Positions 35,825 through 45,839 of a stretch of DNA of 64,000 nucleotides are shown piece after piece; within the stretch, counting starts at the first letter, position 1, and every line of letters begins with the position of its first letter. Position numbers and translations under genes: made by a program. A model generated the notes under the pieces. That model was not told where the DNA came from, did no database searches, and was given only the letters and a program-made list of their open reading frames with translations. The stretch covers positions 35,786-99,785 of the forward strand of contig NZ_JH815593.1 in the NCBI RefSeq assembly GCF_000298075.1, written 5' to 3'. The DNA comes from Staphylococcus massiliensis CCUG 55927 (lineage in GTDB: Bacteria > Bacillota > Bacilli > Staphylococcales > Staphylococcaceae).

Positions 35825-36640
35825 ATGTGGAAATGGGAAGCTGAAAAAGAAGCTAAAGGCGTAATCGTCATTACACATAATATGTTAGAGCATACTGGGC
35901 GCTATGCTTATTTAATTACGAAATTACGTAGAAATGGCTTTCACGTGATTATGGGAGATTTACCAGGACAAGGCCAAACTTCTCGTATGAATAAAGGGCA
36001 AATTGAAAAGTTCGAAGTGTATCACGAACGCGTGCTTGATTGGGTTCGAATCGCTGAAGAATATGAATTACCAGTGTTTGTATTAGGGGTTGGATTAGGC
36101 GGTTTAATCTTACTTAATTTATTAGAACGCGTTAAATTAAACCTTGAGGGCGTTATTTTAATATCACCACTTGTTTCATTTAACCAAAGTAACAAGTTCC
36201 GAAAGAAAGCACTTGCATCAAATTTTGGAAGTTTAAATAAAGATGCTAAATTTGATATAGGTATTGAATTACACGATTTAACACGTAATTTAGATGTCAT
36301 TGAAGATGCGAAAGATGATAGCTTAATGATTCGTAAGGTAAGTTATCATTGGTTTAAAGAAGTTATTCACAAGATGAAAGACACGATGGATCATTTAAAA
36401 GACGTCCCGCCAATTCCAATGTGTATCATGTATGGTAGTGAAGATGAAATCTCTGATGTTAAAGCGATGGCGCGCCTTCCTAAAGTCTTAAAAACGAACG
36501 AAATGTACTTCAAAGTTTGGGAAGGGTTATTCCATGAAATACATAACGAACCAGAAAGGGATTATGTCCTAAGATACATCCTATCATTCTTAAATAATCG
36601 TATTTATTCAATTGGCTTTTCAGCGGAAGAAGTTAAATAA
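35825..36640 (+). CDS. Lysophospholipase-like alpha/beta protein lacking the serine
   Basis: A 271-residue protein of the serine aminopeptidase S33/monoacylglycerol lipase type. The family features are intact: HNMLEHTGRY near residue 18, GDLPGQGQT at 44-52, the acid D207 in YGSEDE and the base H237 in FHEIH. At the nucleophile elbow, however, it reads GVGLGG (88-93), so residue 90 is glycine where GxSxG has serine. A hydrolase of the usual mechanism is therefore unlikely. The ATG at 35825 follows AAGGGG. Confidence 0.8.
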   Translation: MWKWEAEKEAKGVIVITHNMLEHTGRYAYLITKLRRNGFHVIMGDLPGQGQTSRMNKGQIEKFEVYHERVLDWVRIAEEYELPVFVLGVGLGGLILLNLLERVKLNLEGVILISPLVSFNQSNKFRKKALASNFGSLNKDAKFDIGIELHDLTRNLDVIEDAKDDSLMIRKVSYHWFKEVIHKMKDTMDHLKDVPPIPMCIMYGSEDEISDVKAMARLPKVLKTNEMYFKVWEGLFHEIHNEPERDYVLRYILSFLNNRIYSIGFSAEEVK

Positions 36641-36714
36641 AGTATGTCATGAATAGGTGAGAATTTAATGTTCTCGCCTATTTTTTTATGTTTTAAAATT
36701 TTATTTGAATAGCA

Positions 36715-37750
<1,036 letters not shown>

Positions 37751-37813
37751 AAGCTTACTTAGTATAATTTACTAAAATGTAGCCTAAAATTAATTATTTA
37801 AATAAATATCATG

Positions 37814-37838
37814 GTTAAAAAATATTATTTTGGGGTAT
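37814..37838 (+). promoter_or_regulatory. SigB-like promoter upstream of rot
   Basis: GTTAAA (37814-37819), 13 bp, GGGTAT (37833-37838) differs from the SigB consensus GTTTAA-N13-GGGTAT at one base. It lies 35 bp before the rot ATG. Confidence 0.5.
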
Positions 37839-37873
37839 AAACCTATATATATACTTTATAGGGAGGGCTAAGT

Positions 37874-38284
37874 ATGGCAAGTACACCAAAATATAACGTA
37901 AGTGATGTCGTATTACTTGACGAATTACAAAAAGATATCGATACAATCTTTGAGAGTATTGAAAAAGAATATAAATTAACTAAAGACGAATTCTTAATAC
38001 TTATAACATTATGGCACAAGGGTTCAATGACACTAAAAGAAATGGATAAGTATGTTAAGGTTAAATCATATAAACGTACACGCACTTTTAATGATTTAGT
38101 AGAAAAGAAATGGATTTATAAAGAACGCCCTGAAAACGACGAGCGTACAGTTATTATTCATTTCAATGAAGACTTTAAAGATAAAAAAGATGCCCTTGTT
38201 ACGTATACTTGTGAAGAGATTAAATCTCAAGAAGATGCCTTAGTCAATAACTTAAAAGCAATTATCGATACTTGTAAAATATAA
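37874..38284 (+). CDS. rot: SarA-family regulator Rot
   Basis: A 136-residue winged-helix protein of the SarA family. The typical features are [11 protein letters not shown], a helix-turn-helix with [10 protein letters not shown] and [19 protein letters not shown], and the wing [10 protein letters not shown]. Its sequence and place after ldh and before the mnm genes match rot, the repressor of toxins, a global regulator of exoproteins controlled by RNAIII. GGGAGGG precedes the ATG. Confidence 0.9.
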   Translation: MASTPKYNVSDVVLLDELQKDIDTIFESIEKEYKLTKDEFLILITLWHKGSMTLKEMDKYVKVKSYKRTRTFNDLVEKKWIYKERPENDERTVIIHFNEDFKDKKDALVTYTCEEIKSQEDALVNNLKAIIDTCKI

Positions 38285-38296
38285 GCCATACAAATA

Positions 38297-38351
38297 GGGT
38301 CGTTGATGATTTGGAATATGACATCCAAACCGTCAACGACCCTGTTTTTTT
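38297..38351. terminator. Bidirectional terminator between rot and mnmM
   Basis: A long stem, AGGGTCGTTGA with TCAACGACCCT extended by TTTGGA/TCCAAA, followed by a T run on the plus strand. Confidence 0.9.
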
Positions 38352-38910
38352 ATGCTCTCTTTTCAATGGCGCAAACAAATGGCGGGTTATTTTTCTGATT
38401 AATAAATGCGTACTTAAGTACGTGTGCCTTATCTTGTGGTAATGACTCAAGGTACTGAAGTACATCATCCTTTTCAATTTTACCTTCGTCGTGCCCTGGG
38501 TAGATCACGATAACTATGATGCCTTCTACCGTTAAGATATCAAAAATGTTTTTAATCGCCTCTATAGTTGAATGGCTCTTAGTCGTAATGGATTTGTCGC
38601 CCTTAGGTAAATAACCTAAGTTAAAGATAGCAGCGTTAATTTGGTGATCGTGATGCGGAATACATGATTTTACGTGCTCGTGACTCTCTTGGAATAGGGT
38701 AACGTTTTCAAATGAGGATACTTTGACTTGAGTTGACTTTATCGCAACTTCTTGCACATCAAAGCCGTAAACATGTCCTTCAGGAACCTGTTGAGCTAAA
38801 AAATGTGTATCCAAACCATTACCACAAGTTGCATCGATAACAATACTATCTTCAGAAATATGTGATGTGATTAAAGATTTAGCAAAGGGAAGAATGCGTT
38901 CAACAATCAT
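38350..38910 (-). CDS. mnmM: tRNA mnm5 methyltransferase MnmM (YtqB)
   Basis: A 186-residue class I SAM methyltransferase. Motif I is DATCGNGLD (about residues 26-34), and the active region is NLGYLPKGDK (97-106). The C-terminal FINQKNNPPFVCAIEKR is diagnostic of YtqB, now MnmM, which methylates nm5s2U at the tRNA wobble position in Gram-positive bacteria. Its start overlaps the end of mnmL by 4 bp. Confidence 0.93.
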   Translation of the reverse strand: MIVERILPFAKSLITSHISEDSIVIDATCGNGLDTHFLAQQVPEGHVYGFDVQEVAIKSTQVKVSSFENVTLFQESHEHVKSCIPHHDHQINAAIFNLGYLPKGDKSITTKSHSTIEAIKNIFDILTVEGIIVIVIYPGHDEGKIEKDDVLQYLESLPQDKAHVLKYAFINQKNNPPFVCAIEKRA

Positions 38911-39860
38911 TGGATTACCTTTTTCTCGAATTTAGCACCTTGAGCTGAATCACGGTTTGCTAATTCTTTATCAATATCGTTTAGTACTTCCCATTTATTG
39001 ACACTCCACATTGGTCCGACCATTAAATCGATTGGTCCATCACCTGTAATACGATGTACGATCATTTCTTTAGGTAAAACTTCAAGTTGATCACATACTA
39101 AGTTCGTATATTCATCTTGAGTCATAAATTGTAGCATGCCTTTTTCATATTGTTTGACCATTGGCGTGCCTTTTAAAAGATGAAGAAGGTGAATCTTAAT
39201 GCCTTGGACATCCATTTGCGCAACTTCTTTAGCAGTCTCCATCATCATATCGTAGTCCTCGCCAGGTAGACCGTTGATGATATGTGTACATATATTGATG
39301 TTATGTTTGCGTAACTTGGCGATACCTTCGTAATAACAATCCATATCGTGGGCGCGATTAATTAAATCTGATGTTTCTTGGTGCACTGTTTGTAAGCCGA
39401 GTTCAACCCATAGATACGTACGCTCATTAAGTTCTGCTAAATATTCAACAACATCATCTGGTAAGCAGTCAGGACGAGTTGCGATAGATAAGCCGATTAC
39501 GCCTTCTTCACTTAAAGCGGCTTCATATTTTTCACGAAGTACTTCTACAGGTGCGTGCGTATTCGTAAATGCTTGGAAATAAGCAATATACTGACCTTCG
39601 TGCCACTTTTCATGCATACGAGACTTAATTTCTTTAAATTGAACTTCGATTGGATCTGCACGATTACCTGCAAAGTCACCACTACCTGCAGCTGAACAGA
39701 ATGTACAACCACCGTGGGCAACAGTACCATCTCTATTAGGGCAATCGAAACCGCCATCTAAAGCTACTTTAAATATCTTTTGACCGAATTTATTTTTTAA
39801 GTGATAATTCCATGTATGATAGCGTTTATCTTCAAAAGCATAAGGAAAATGATTTCCCAT
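38907..39860 (-). CDS. mnmL: Radical SAM tRNA-modification enzyme MnmL (YtqA)
   Basis: A 317-residue radical SAM protein of the YtqA/TIGR01212 type. The cluster cysteines are C40, C52 and C55 in FDCPNRDG and GGCTFC. Recent work assigns YtqA/MnmL to conversion of cmnm5s2U to nm5s2U, upstream of MnmM. The two genes overlap by 4 bp and form an operon, which supports the joint role. Confidence 0.9.
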   Translation of the reverse strand: MGNHFPYAFEDKRYHTWNYHLKNKFGQKIFKVALDGGFDCPNRDGTVAHGGCTFCSAAGSGDFAGNRADPIEVQFKEIKSRMHEKWHEGQYIAYFQAFTNTHAPVEVLREKYEAALSEEGVIGLSIATRPDCLPDDVVEYLAELNERTYLWVELGLQTVHQETSDLINRAHDMDCYYEGIAKLRKHNINICTHIINGLPGEDYDMMMETAKEVAQMDVQGIKIHLLHLLKGTPMVKQYEKGMLQFMTQDEYTNLVCDQLEVLPKEMIVHRITGDGPIDLMVGPMWSVNKWEVLNDIDKELANRDSAQGAKFEKKVIQ

Positions 39861-39959
39861 AATTTGATATTCCTTTCTGTGATATACTATTTCAAGATTT
39901 TAACATATATTATGGTATAGTGGGGATGAATCGACAAAAAAGAGAAAGGAGTCATACAC

Positions 39960-41144
39960 ATGAATATGCCTAAGAGTGTTTGGTGGCTCGTAATTGGTAT
40001 GGCCATTAATATCACTGGTGCAAGCTTTCTATGGCCATTAAATACCATATACATGAAAGAAGAACTCGGTAAGAGTTTAAGTACAGCTGGTGTTGTATTG
40101 ATGGTCAATTCATTAGGAATGGTCGTTGGTAATCTACTTGGTGGCACGCTTTTCGACAAAATAGGTGGTTTCTTTACCATTATGTTAGGAACCAGTTTAA
40201 GTTTGATGAGTACGATATTGCTTAATCTATTCCACGGTTGGCCATGGTATGCGATATGGCTGATTATACTTGGCTTTGGTGGCGGTATGATTGTTCCAGC
40301 AATATTCGCTTTAGCTGCAGCTTCTTGGCCAAGAGGTGGACGGACAACGTTTAATGCGATTTACCTCGCGCAGAACATCGGCGTTGCATTAGGTGCAGCA
40401 CTCGGAGGTATCGTAGCAGAGCTTAGCTTTAACTATATCTTTATGGCTAACTTGCTCATGTATGTAACTTTCTTTTTTATCGCTTTATTTAAATTTAGAA
40501 TTAAGTACAACGCCACTGTCAAGCAGAATGAAACGTTTGAAGGAATGACGCACGTACAAAACAAAAAGCGTTTTAATGCCTTGATTACATTGTGTGTCAT
40601 GTTCGTATTATGTTGGATTTGTTATGTACAATGGCAAACAACAATTGCATCATTTACACAATCGCTAAATATATCAATGAGTCAATATAGTTTATTATGG
40701 ACGATTAATGGTGGCTTAATTTTACTAGGGCAACCGATTATTGCACCGGTCGTTTCAAGATTGAAACATCGACTGAAATTACAAATGACGATTGGTATCT
40801 TCATCTTTATTCTGTCGTTTATCGTAACAAGTTTTGCTCAGCAATTTAGTATCTTCGTTGTCGGTATGGTGATCATGACGTTTGCTGAAATGTTTGTTTG
40901 GCCAGCAGTACCTACGATTGCGAACTATTTAGCGCCTAAAGGTCGTGAGGGTGTTTATCAAGGTATCACGAACTCGGCTTCTACTATAGGAAAAGCATTC
41001 GGACCACTAATTGGCGGTGTCTTAGTTGATGCATTTAACATGCAAATCATGTTCTTTAGTATGATTGGGTTATTGCTTATCTCATTTATATTCATACAAA
41101 TATTCGACAGAAAACTTTCACCTTCAGACTTTAAATCATCTTAA
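39960..41144 (+). CDS. MFS transporter, unknown substrate
   Basis: A 394-residue major facilitator with 12 membrane segments. The loop 2-3 motif appears as GNLLGGTLFDKIGG (about residues 59-72). It looks like a drug or metabolite exporter, but the substrate cannot be told. GAAAGGAG precedes the ATG. It is divergent from mnmL and followed by the leuS T-box; I see no clear terminator before that leader. Confidence 0.85.
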   Translation: MNMPKSVWWLVIGMAINITGASFLWPLNTIYMKEELGKSLSTAGVVLMVNSLGMVVGNLLGGTLFDKIGGFFTIMLGTSLSLMSTILLNLFHGWPWYAIWLIILGFGGGMIVPAIFALAAASWPRGGRTTFNAIYLAQNIGVALGAALGGIVAELSFNYIFMANLLMYVTFFFIALFKFRIKYNATVKQNETFEGMTHVQNKKRFNALITLCVMFVLCWICYVQWQTTIASFTQSLNISMSQYSLLWTINGGLILLGQPIIAPVVSRLKHRLKLQMTIGIFIFILSFIVTSFAQQFSIFVVGMVIMTFAEMFVWPAVPTIANYLAPKGREGVYQGITNSASTIGKAFGPLIGGVLVDAFNMQIMFFSMIGLLLISFIFIQIFDRKLSPSDFKSS

Positions 41145-41204
41145 ACCAATTTCAATACTTGAAATATGAAATGTTTTAAAATAAGATATTAATTGTATAG
41201 GAGT

Positions 41205-41396
41205 AGTAACTTAAAGAGAATTCTTTAGAGAGTTAGTGGTGGTGTAAACTAGCGTATTCTTTTAGGTGAACTTACCAATCGAAATAAAATGTCGAAAATC
41301 ATCTTAAACGTTTGAGTGCACATATGTGAAAAAGGGTGGTACCGCGGTGTTTCATCGTCCCTTTGAATACTTAAATAGTTTGAGGTGATTTTTTTA
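41205..41396 (+). promoter_or_regulatory. T-box leader of leuS
   Basis: The T-box sequence AGGGTGGTACCGCG is at about 41333-41346. Upstream lie the stem I parts AGAGAG, GGTGGTGTAAACTAGC and GGTGAACTTACC; the CTT in the last (41271-41273) is a leucine specifier codon. The terminator arms ATCGTCCC and GAGGTGAT run into seven T near 41395. Uncharged tRNA-Leu should turn leuS on. Confidence 0.93.
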
Positions 41397-41412
41397 TTGA
41401 ATAGGAGGACAA

Positions 41413-43830
41413 GTGGTGAATTACAACCATAATGAAATTGAAAAGAAATGGCAAGACTATTGGGAAAAGCATCAAACTTTCAAAGCGGAAGATAACTTAG
41501 GTCAAAAGAAATTTTATGCCTTAGATATGTTCCCTTATCCATCAGGTGCTGGATTACACGTTGGACATCCTGAAGGTTACACAGCGACAGATATCGTTTC
41601 AAGATATAAACGTATGCAAGGCTATAACGTGTTACATCCTATGGGTTGGGATGCATTTGGTTTACCAGCTGAACAATATGCGCTAGATACTGGTAACGAT
41701 CCAAGTGAATTTACGAAAGAAAATATTAAAACGTTTAAGCGTCAAATCCAAGAGCTAGGTTTTAGTTATGATTGGAGTCGTGAAGTAAGTACCACTGATC
41801 CTAACTACTATAAATGGACGCAATGGATTTTCATCCAACTTTATAAAAAAGGTTTAGCCTACGTAGACGAGATTCCAGTTAACTGGTGTCCAGAACTTGG
41901 TACAGTGTTATCTAACGAGGAAGTCATTGATGGCGTTTCTGAGCGAGGCGGTCATCCTGTAATTCGTCGTCCAATGAAACAATGGGTACTTAAAATTACA
42001 GAATACGCTGACCGTTTACTTGAAGATTTAGAAGATCTTGATTGGCCAGAATCTATTAAAGATATGCAACGTAATTGGATTGGTCGTTCTGAAGGTGCGA
42101 AAGTCGTATATGATGTAGATGGCCATGATGAAAATATTGAAGTCTTTACGACACGTCCTGATACGATTTATGGTGCATCATTCTTAGTATTAAGTCCTGA
42201 ACATCAACTTGTAAATAAAATTACGAGTGAAGATCAAATGGATAAAGTACAAGCGTACCGTGATGAAGCGGCTAAAAAATCAGATTTAGAACGTACGGAT
42301 TTAGCTAAAGAGAAGACTGGCGTCTTTACTGGTGCTTATGGTATTAATCCACTATCTGGTGAGAAGTTACCTATTTGGATTGCTGATTATGTATTAGCGT
42401 CATATGGTACAGGCGCTGTAATGGCGGTTCCAGGACATGATGAACGTGACCACGAATTTGCGACAACATTCGACTTACCTATTAAGGAAGTCATTGAAGG
42501 TGGAGACGTTTCTAAAGAAGCTTACCAAGGTGATGGTAAACACGTTAACTCTGGTGATTTAGACGGTTTAGAAAATGAATCGGCTATTTCTAAAGCAATT
42601 ACTTTACTTGAAGAAAAAGGTAAAGGCGAGAAGAAAGTTAACTATAAATTACGAGATTGGTTATTCAGCCGTCAGCGTTATTGGGGTGAACCAATTCCGA
42701 TTATCCACTGGGAAGATGGTTCTATGACAACAGTTCCTGAAAATGAATTACCATTGATACTACCTAAGACAGATCATATCGCGCCATCAGGTACAGGTGA
42801 GTCACCACTTGCGAACATTGATGAATTTATCAACGTGGAAGATCCTGAAACAGGTATGAAAGGTCGTCGCGAAACAAATACAATGCCACAATGGGCGGGT
42901 AGTTGTTGGTACTACCTACGTTTCATCGACCCTGATAATGATGAAATGTTAGCTGATCCTGAAAAACTTAAACACTGGTTACCAGTTGACTTATATATTG
43001 GTGGTGTCGAACACGCTGTATTACACTTATTGTATGCACGTTTCTGGCACAAAGTGCTTTATGATATTGGTGTTGTACCTACTAAAGAACCATTCCAAAA
43101 ATTATTTAACCAAGGTATGATTCTTGGTGAAGGTAACGAGAAAATGAGTAAATCTAAAGGTAACGTTGTAAACCCTGATGATATTATTAAGTCTCATGGT
43201 GCAGACACGTTACGTCTTTATGAAATGTTTATGGGTCCTTTAGATGCTTCAATCGCTTGGAGTGAAAAAGGATTAGATGGTTCAAGACGTTTCTTAGACC
43301 GTGTATGGCGTCTTTTCGTAAAAGAAGATGGCACACTTTCAGATAAGATTGTTACAAATGGTGGAAAAGAGTTAGAAAAAACGTACCATCAAACAGTTAA
43401 AAAAGTAACGTCTGACTTCGATCAACTTCAGTTTAATACGGCAATCAGTCAATTAATGGTGTTCGTGAACGAGGGCAATAAAGCGAACGAAATTAACAAG
43501 GATTTCGCTGAAGGTTTCATTAAAATGCTTGCACCAATCGCGCCGCACATTGGTGAAGAAATATGGTCATTACTTGGCCATAGTGAAACAATTGCTTATG
43601 AACCATGGCCTTCATTTGATGAAAACTTACTTGTAGATAATGAAGTAGAAATTGTTGTTCAAGTTAATGGTAAAGTCCGTGCGAAATTACAAATTGCCAA
43701 AGATCTTTCTAAAGATGATATGGAACAAGTTGCTTTAGAAAATGAGAATGTGAAACAAGCTATAGAGGGTAAAGATATTAAGAAGGTTATTGCAGTTCCT
43801 CAAAAACTTGTCAATATTGTAGCAAAATAA
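41413..43830 (+). CDS. leuS: Leucyl-tRNA synthetase
   Basis: An 805-residue class I synthetase, the same length as S. aureus LeuS. The HIGH-type motif is HVGHPEG (about residues 46-52), the editing domain carries TTRPDTIYG, and the KMSKS loop is EKMSKSKGN. It starts with GTG; a second GTG one codon later has better spacing from AGGAGG, and either is possible. Controlled by the T-box. Confidence 0.97.
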   Translation: MVNYNHNEIEKKWQDYWEKHQTFKAEDNLGQKKFYALDMFPYPSGAGLHVGHPEGYTATDIVSRYKRMQGYNVLHPMGWDAFGLPAEQYALDTGNDPSEFTKENIKTFKRQIQELGFSYDWSREVSTTDPNYYKWTQWIFIQLYKKGLAYVDEIPVNWCPELGTVLSNEEVIDGVSERGGHPVIRRPMKQWVLKITEYADRLLEDLEDLDWPESIKDMQRNWIGRSEGAKVVYDVDGHDENIEVFTTRPDTIYGASFLVLSPEHQLVNKITSEDQMDKVQAYRDEAAKKSDLERTDLAKEKTGVFTGAYGINPLSGEKLPIWIADYVLASYGTGAVMAVPGHDERDHEFATTFDLPIKEVIEGGDVSKEAYQGDGKHVNSGDLDGLENESAISKAITLLEEKGKGEKKVNYKLRDWLFSRQRYWGEPIPIIHWEDGSMTTVPENELPLILPKTDHIAPSGTGESPLANIDEFINVEDPETGMKGRRETNTMPQWAGSCWYYLRFIDPDNDEMLADPEKLKHWLPVDLYIGGVEHAVLHLLYARFWHKVLYDIGVVPTKEPFQKLFNQGMILGEGNEKMSKSKGNVVNPDDIIKSHGADTLRLYEMFMGPLDASIAWSEKGLDGSRRFLDRVWRLFVKEDGTLSDKIVTNGGKELEKTYHQTVKKVTSDFDQLQFNTAISQLMVFVNEGNKANEINKDFAEGFIKMLAPIAPHIGEEIWSLLGHSETIAYEPWPSFDENLLVDNEVEIVVQVNGKVRAKLQIAKDLSKDDMEQVALENENVKQAIEGKDIKKVIAVPQKLVNIVAK

Positions 43831-43848
43831 TAGAAAGGATGTTTATTT

Positions 43849-44160
43849 ATGAAATCTATTACTGCAGATGAACTTAAAGATAAAATCATCAATAACGCTC
43901 CAGTTAATATTGTAGATGTACGTGAGGATGAGGAAGTTCAAATGGGTATGATTCCAGATGCTAAGCATATTAAGATGGGTGAGATTCCTGACAACCTAAA
44001 CGAATTTAATGAAAAGGACACTTATTATATCGTATGTGCTGGCGGTGTGCGTAGTGCTAAAGTCGTTGACTACCTTAACGATAAAGGTATCGATGCTGTT
44101 AACGTTGAAGGTGGCATGAAGGCATACGGTGATGAAGGCCTTGAAGTAAAAGGCGTTTAA
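43849..44160 (+). CDS. Rhodanese-like protein
   Basis: A 103-residue single rhodanese domain. The active cysteine is C63 in VCAGGVRS, with the IVDVREDEE start motif at about residues 21-29. It may carry persulfide sulfur; the acceptor is unknown. GAAAGGATG precedes the ATG, 18 bp after leuS, so it is probably cotranscribed. Confidence 0.9.
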   Translation: MKSITADELKDKIINNAPVNIVDVREDEEVQMGMIPDAKHIKMGEIPDNLNEFNEKDTYYIVCAGGVRSAKVVDYLNDKGIDAVNVEGGMKAYGDEGLEVKGV

Positions 44161-44178
44161 TATTTGATTATATTATAG

Positions 44179-44217
44179 AGGACACATTGCAAATCATTGC
44201 AGTGTGTTCTTTTTTTT
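44179..44217 (+). terminator. Terminator after the rhodanese gene
   Basis: Arms AGGACACATTGCA and TGCAGTGTGTTCT form a stem with few mismatches followed by eight T. Confidence 0.9.
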
Positions 44218-44461
44218 GGCGTGAATACTGTGGCTTCATTTGTAAAGTTGTTAAATTTTTAGCACAAATAATCATTTCTAAAATAAATGCTTGATTTATT
44301 TCATAACATAATATACTATTGTTATATAATTTGATTGCGGTGAAAATTAATTTTGATACGTATTTAATTTCTATAGCCATTCATCCCTTTATACTGCTGT
44401 AAATCAATTTTTACGCATCAGTTATACCTAGAATCAACATCTTAAGAGTGAGGAGATCAAC

Positions 44462-45736
44462 ATGAAAGGTAAACAAAACATTAACACTTTTGGAATTCGT
44501 AAGTACAAAATCGGCACTTTCTCAACTGTATTAGCGTCAGTATTATTTATTGGAGGATTAGGTGTGGCTAACGATGCACAAGCGGCAGAAGATAACCCTA
44601 CTGTTAAACAAACGGATACTGAAAAACCAGTCGTACAAGCTATTGGTGAGCAAACTGGTAAAGTGGGAGAAGATCTTAAACCAATTAACGTTGTAGCTAC
44701 AGACAATGTAGGGGTTGAAGGCATTGCAGTAAGTGGTCTACCAAGTGGTGTCGTTTATAACAATGAAAATGCTACGATCGTAGGTACACCAGTAGTTCAA
44801 GGTGATTTCACGGTTTCTGTCGAGGTGAATGATAAAGCTGGTAATAAATCAGATGTTCACCAATTTCTTTTAAAGGTTGCTCCAGAAAGTAAGAGTGTAT
44901 CTAAACTTGCTGATATTCCATTTATGAAAGTTAACAAAGGTGAGCCAATTAAGTTAGTAAACATTTATAAAGAAGGCGTAAATCTTAAAAAGATTCTATC
45001 TGCTAAAGTAACAGGTTTACCTAAAGGTGTGACGTTTACTGAAGCTACAGGCATCATTGAAGGTACACCAACTGAAGAAGGTTTATTTACAGTACAAGTA
45101 ACTGCGTCTTTAACTAAGGATAGATTGCAAGGTAAATCATTCTTAATCCAAGTCGGAGATGGTAAAATTGACGCGCCTAAAATTACAGATGTCGTTTTCA
45201 AAGATAAAGAAGGACTTGCTGATATAGCTGTTTCAGGAGTACCTGAAGCTTATGTAGTTATCTTCAATCAGGATGACGTCGTAATTGCCGAAGGTTTACT
45301 AGATACAGAAGGCAAAGCTAAGTTTGAAGTTACTTTACTCGGAAATGACAAAGAAATTACAGCCGTTACTTACGATAAGGATGGCTTAGAATCTAAACCA
45401 TCTACAGCTGTTAAAGTAGACAAAGAAAAACTTATGAAGTATGACGACATCGAAGACGGTACGTTCAAAGATATGAAAGACTCTACAAGAACAGACAGTA
45501 TTTACGAAGCACAAGTTAAAAAAGAAGCTCAGTCTGGTAAAGGTTCTGTAACAGATAAATCGACTAAAGAAGCTAAGAAAGAATCTAAAGACATGAAGAA
45601 AGATTCTAAAGAAGAAAAAGCTAAGAAAATGTTACCTAAGACAGGTTTAGAAACTTCTTCAAATGCTACGGTATTTGGAATTGCAGCTTTAGTAGCGGGT
45701 GCAGTATTTTTATCTAAACGTCGTAAAGAGAACTAA
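44462..45736 (+). CDS. LPXTG cell-wall-anchored protein with Ig-like domains
   Basis: A 424-residue surface protein. A YSIRK-type signal (FGIRKYKIGTFSTVLAS) ends at QAAEDN. Two PIG-like Ig domains follow, at about residues 55-145 and 155-255, both with GLPxGV and GTPxxxG motifs, then a third Ig-like domain to about 320 and a lysine-rich wall-spanning segment. LPKTG is at 391-395, followed by a membrane segment and KRRKEN. Sortase A should anchor it. The ligand is unknown. GAGGAG precedes the ATG; a terminator follows. Confidence 0.92.
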   Translation: MKGKQNINTFGIRKYKIGTFSTVLASVLFIGGLGVANDAQAAEDNPTVKQTDTEKPVVQAIGEQTGKVGEDLKPINVVATDNVGVEGIAVSGLPSGVVYNNENATIVGTPVVQGDFTVSVEVNDKAGNKSDVHQFLLKVAPESKSVSKLADIPFMKVNKGEPIKLVNIYKEGVNLKKILSAKVTGLPKGVTFTEATGIIEGTPTEEGLFTVQVTASLTKDRLQGKSFLIQVGDGKIDAPKITDVVFKDKEGLADIAVSGVPEAYVVIFNQDDVVIAEGLLDTEGKAKFEVTLLGNDKEITAVTYDKDGLESKPSTAVKVDKEKLMKYDDIEDGTFKDMKDSTRTDSIYEAQVKKEAQSGKGSVTDKSTKEAKKESKDMKKDSKEEKAKKMLPKTGLETSSNATVFGIAALVAGAVFLSKRRKEN

Positions 45737-45748
45737 TCCATACACTTT

Positions 45749-45785
45749 AAAGCTAGAGGGTCTATGTTAGCCTTCTAGCTTTTTT
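45749..45785 (+). terminator. Terminator of the LPXTG gene
   Basis: Stem AAAGCTAGAGG with CCTTCTAGCTTT followed by five T. Confidence 0.9.
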
Positions 45786-45839
45786 ATTAAGCACGTACAT
45801 CCTAATCCAACTAAGGGATATGTATGTACGACTAAGGAT

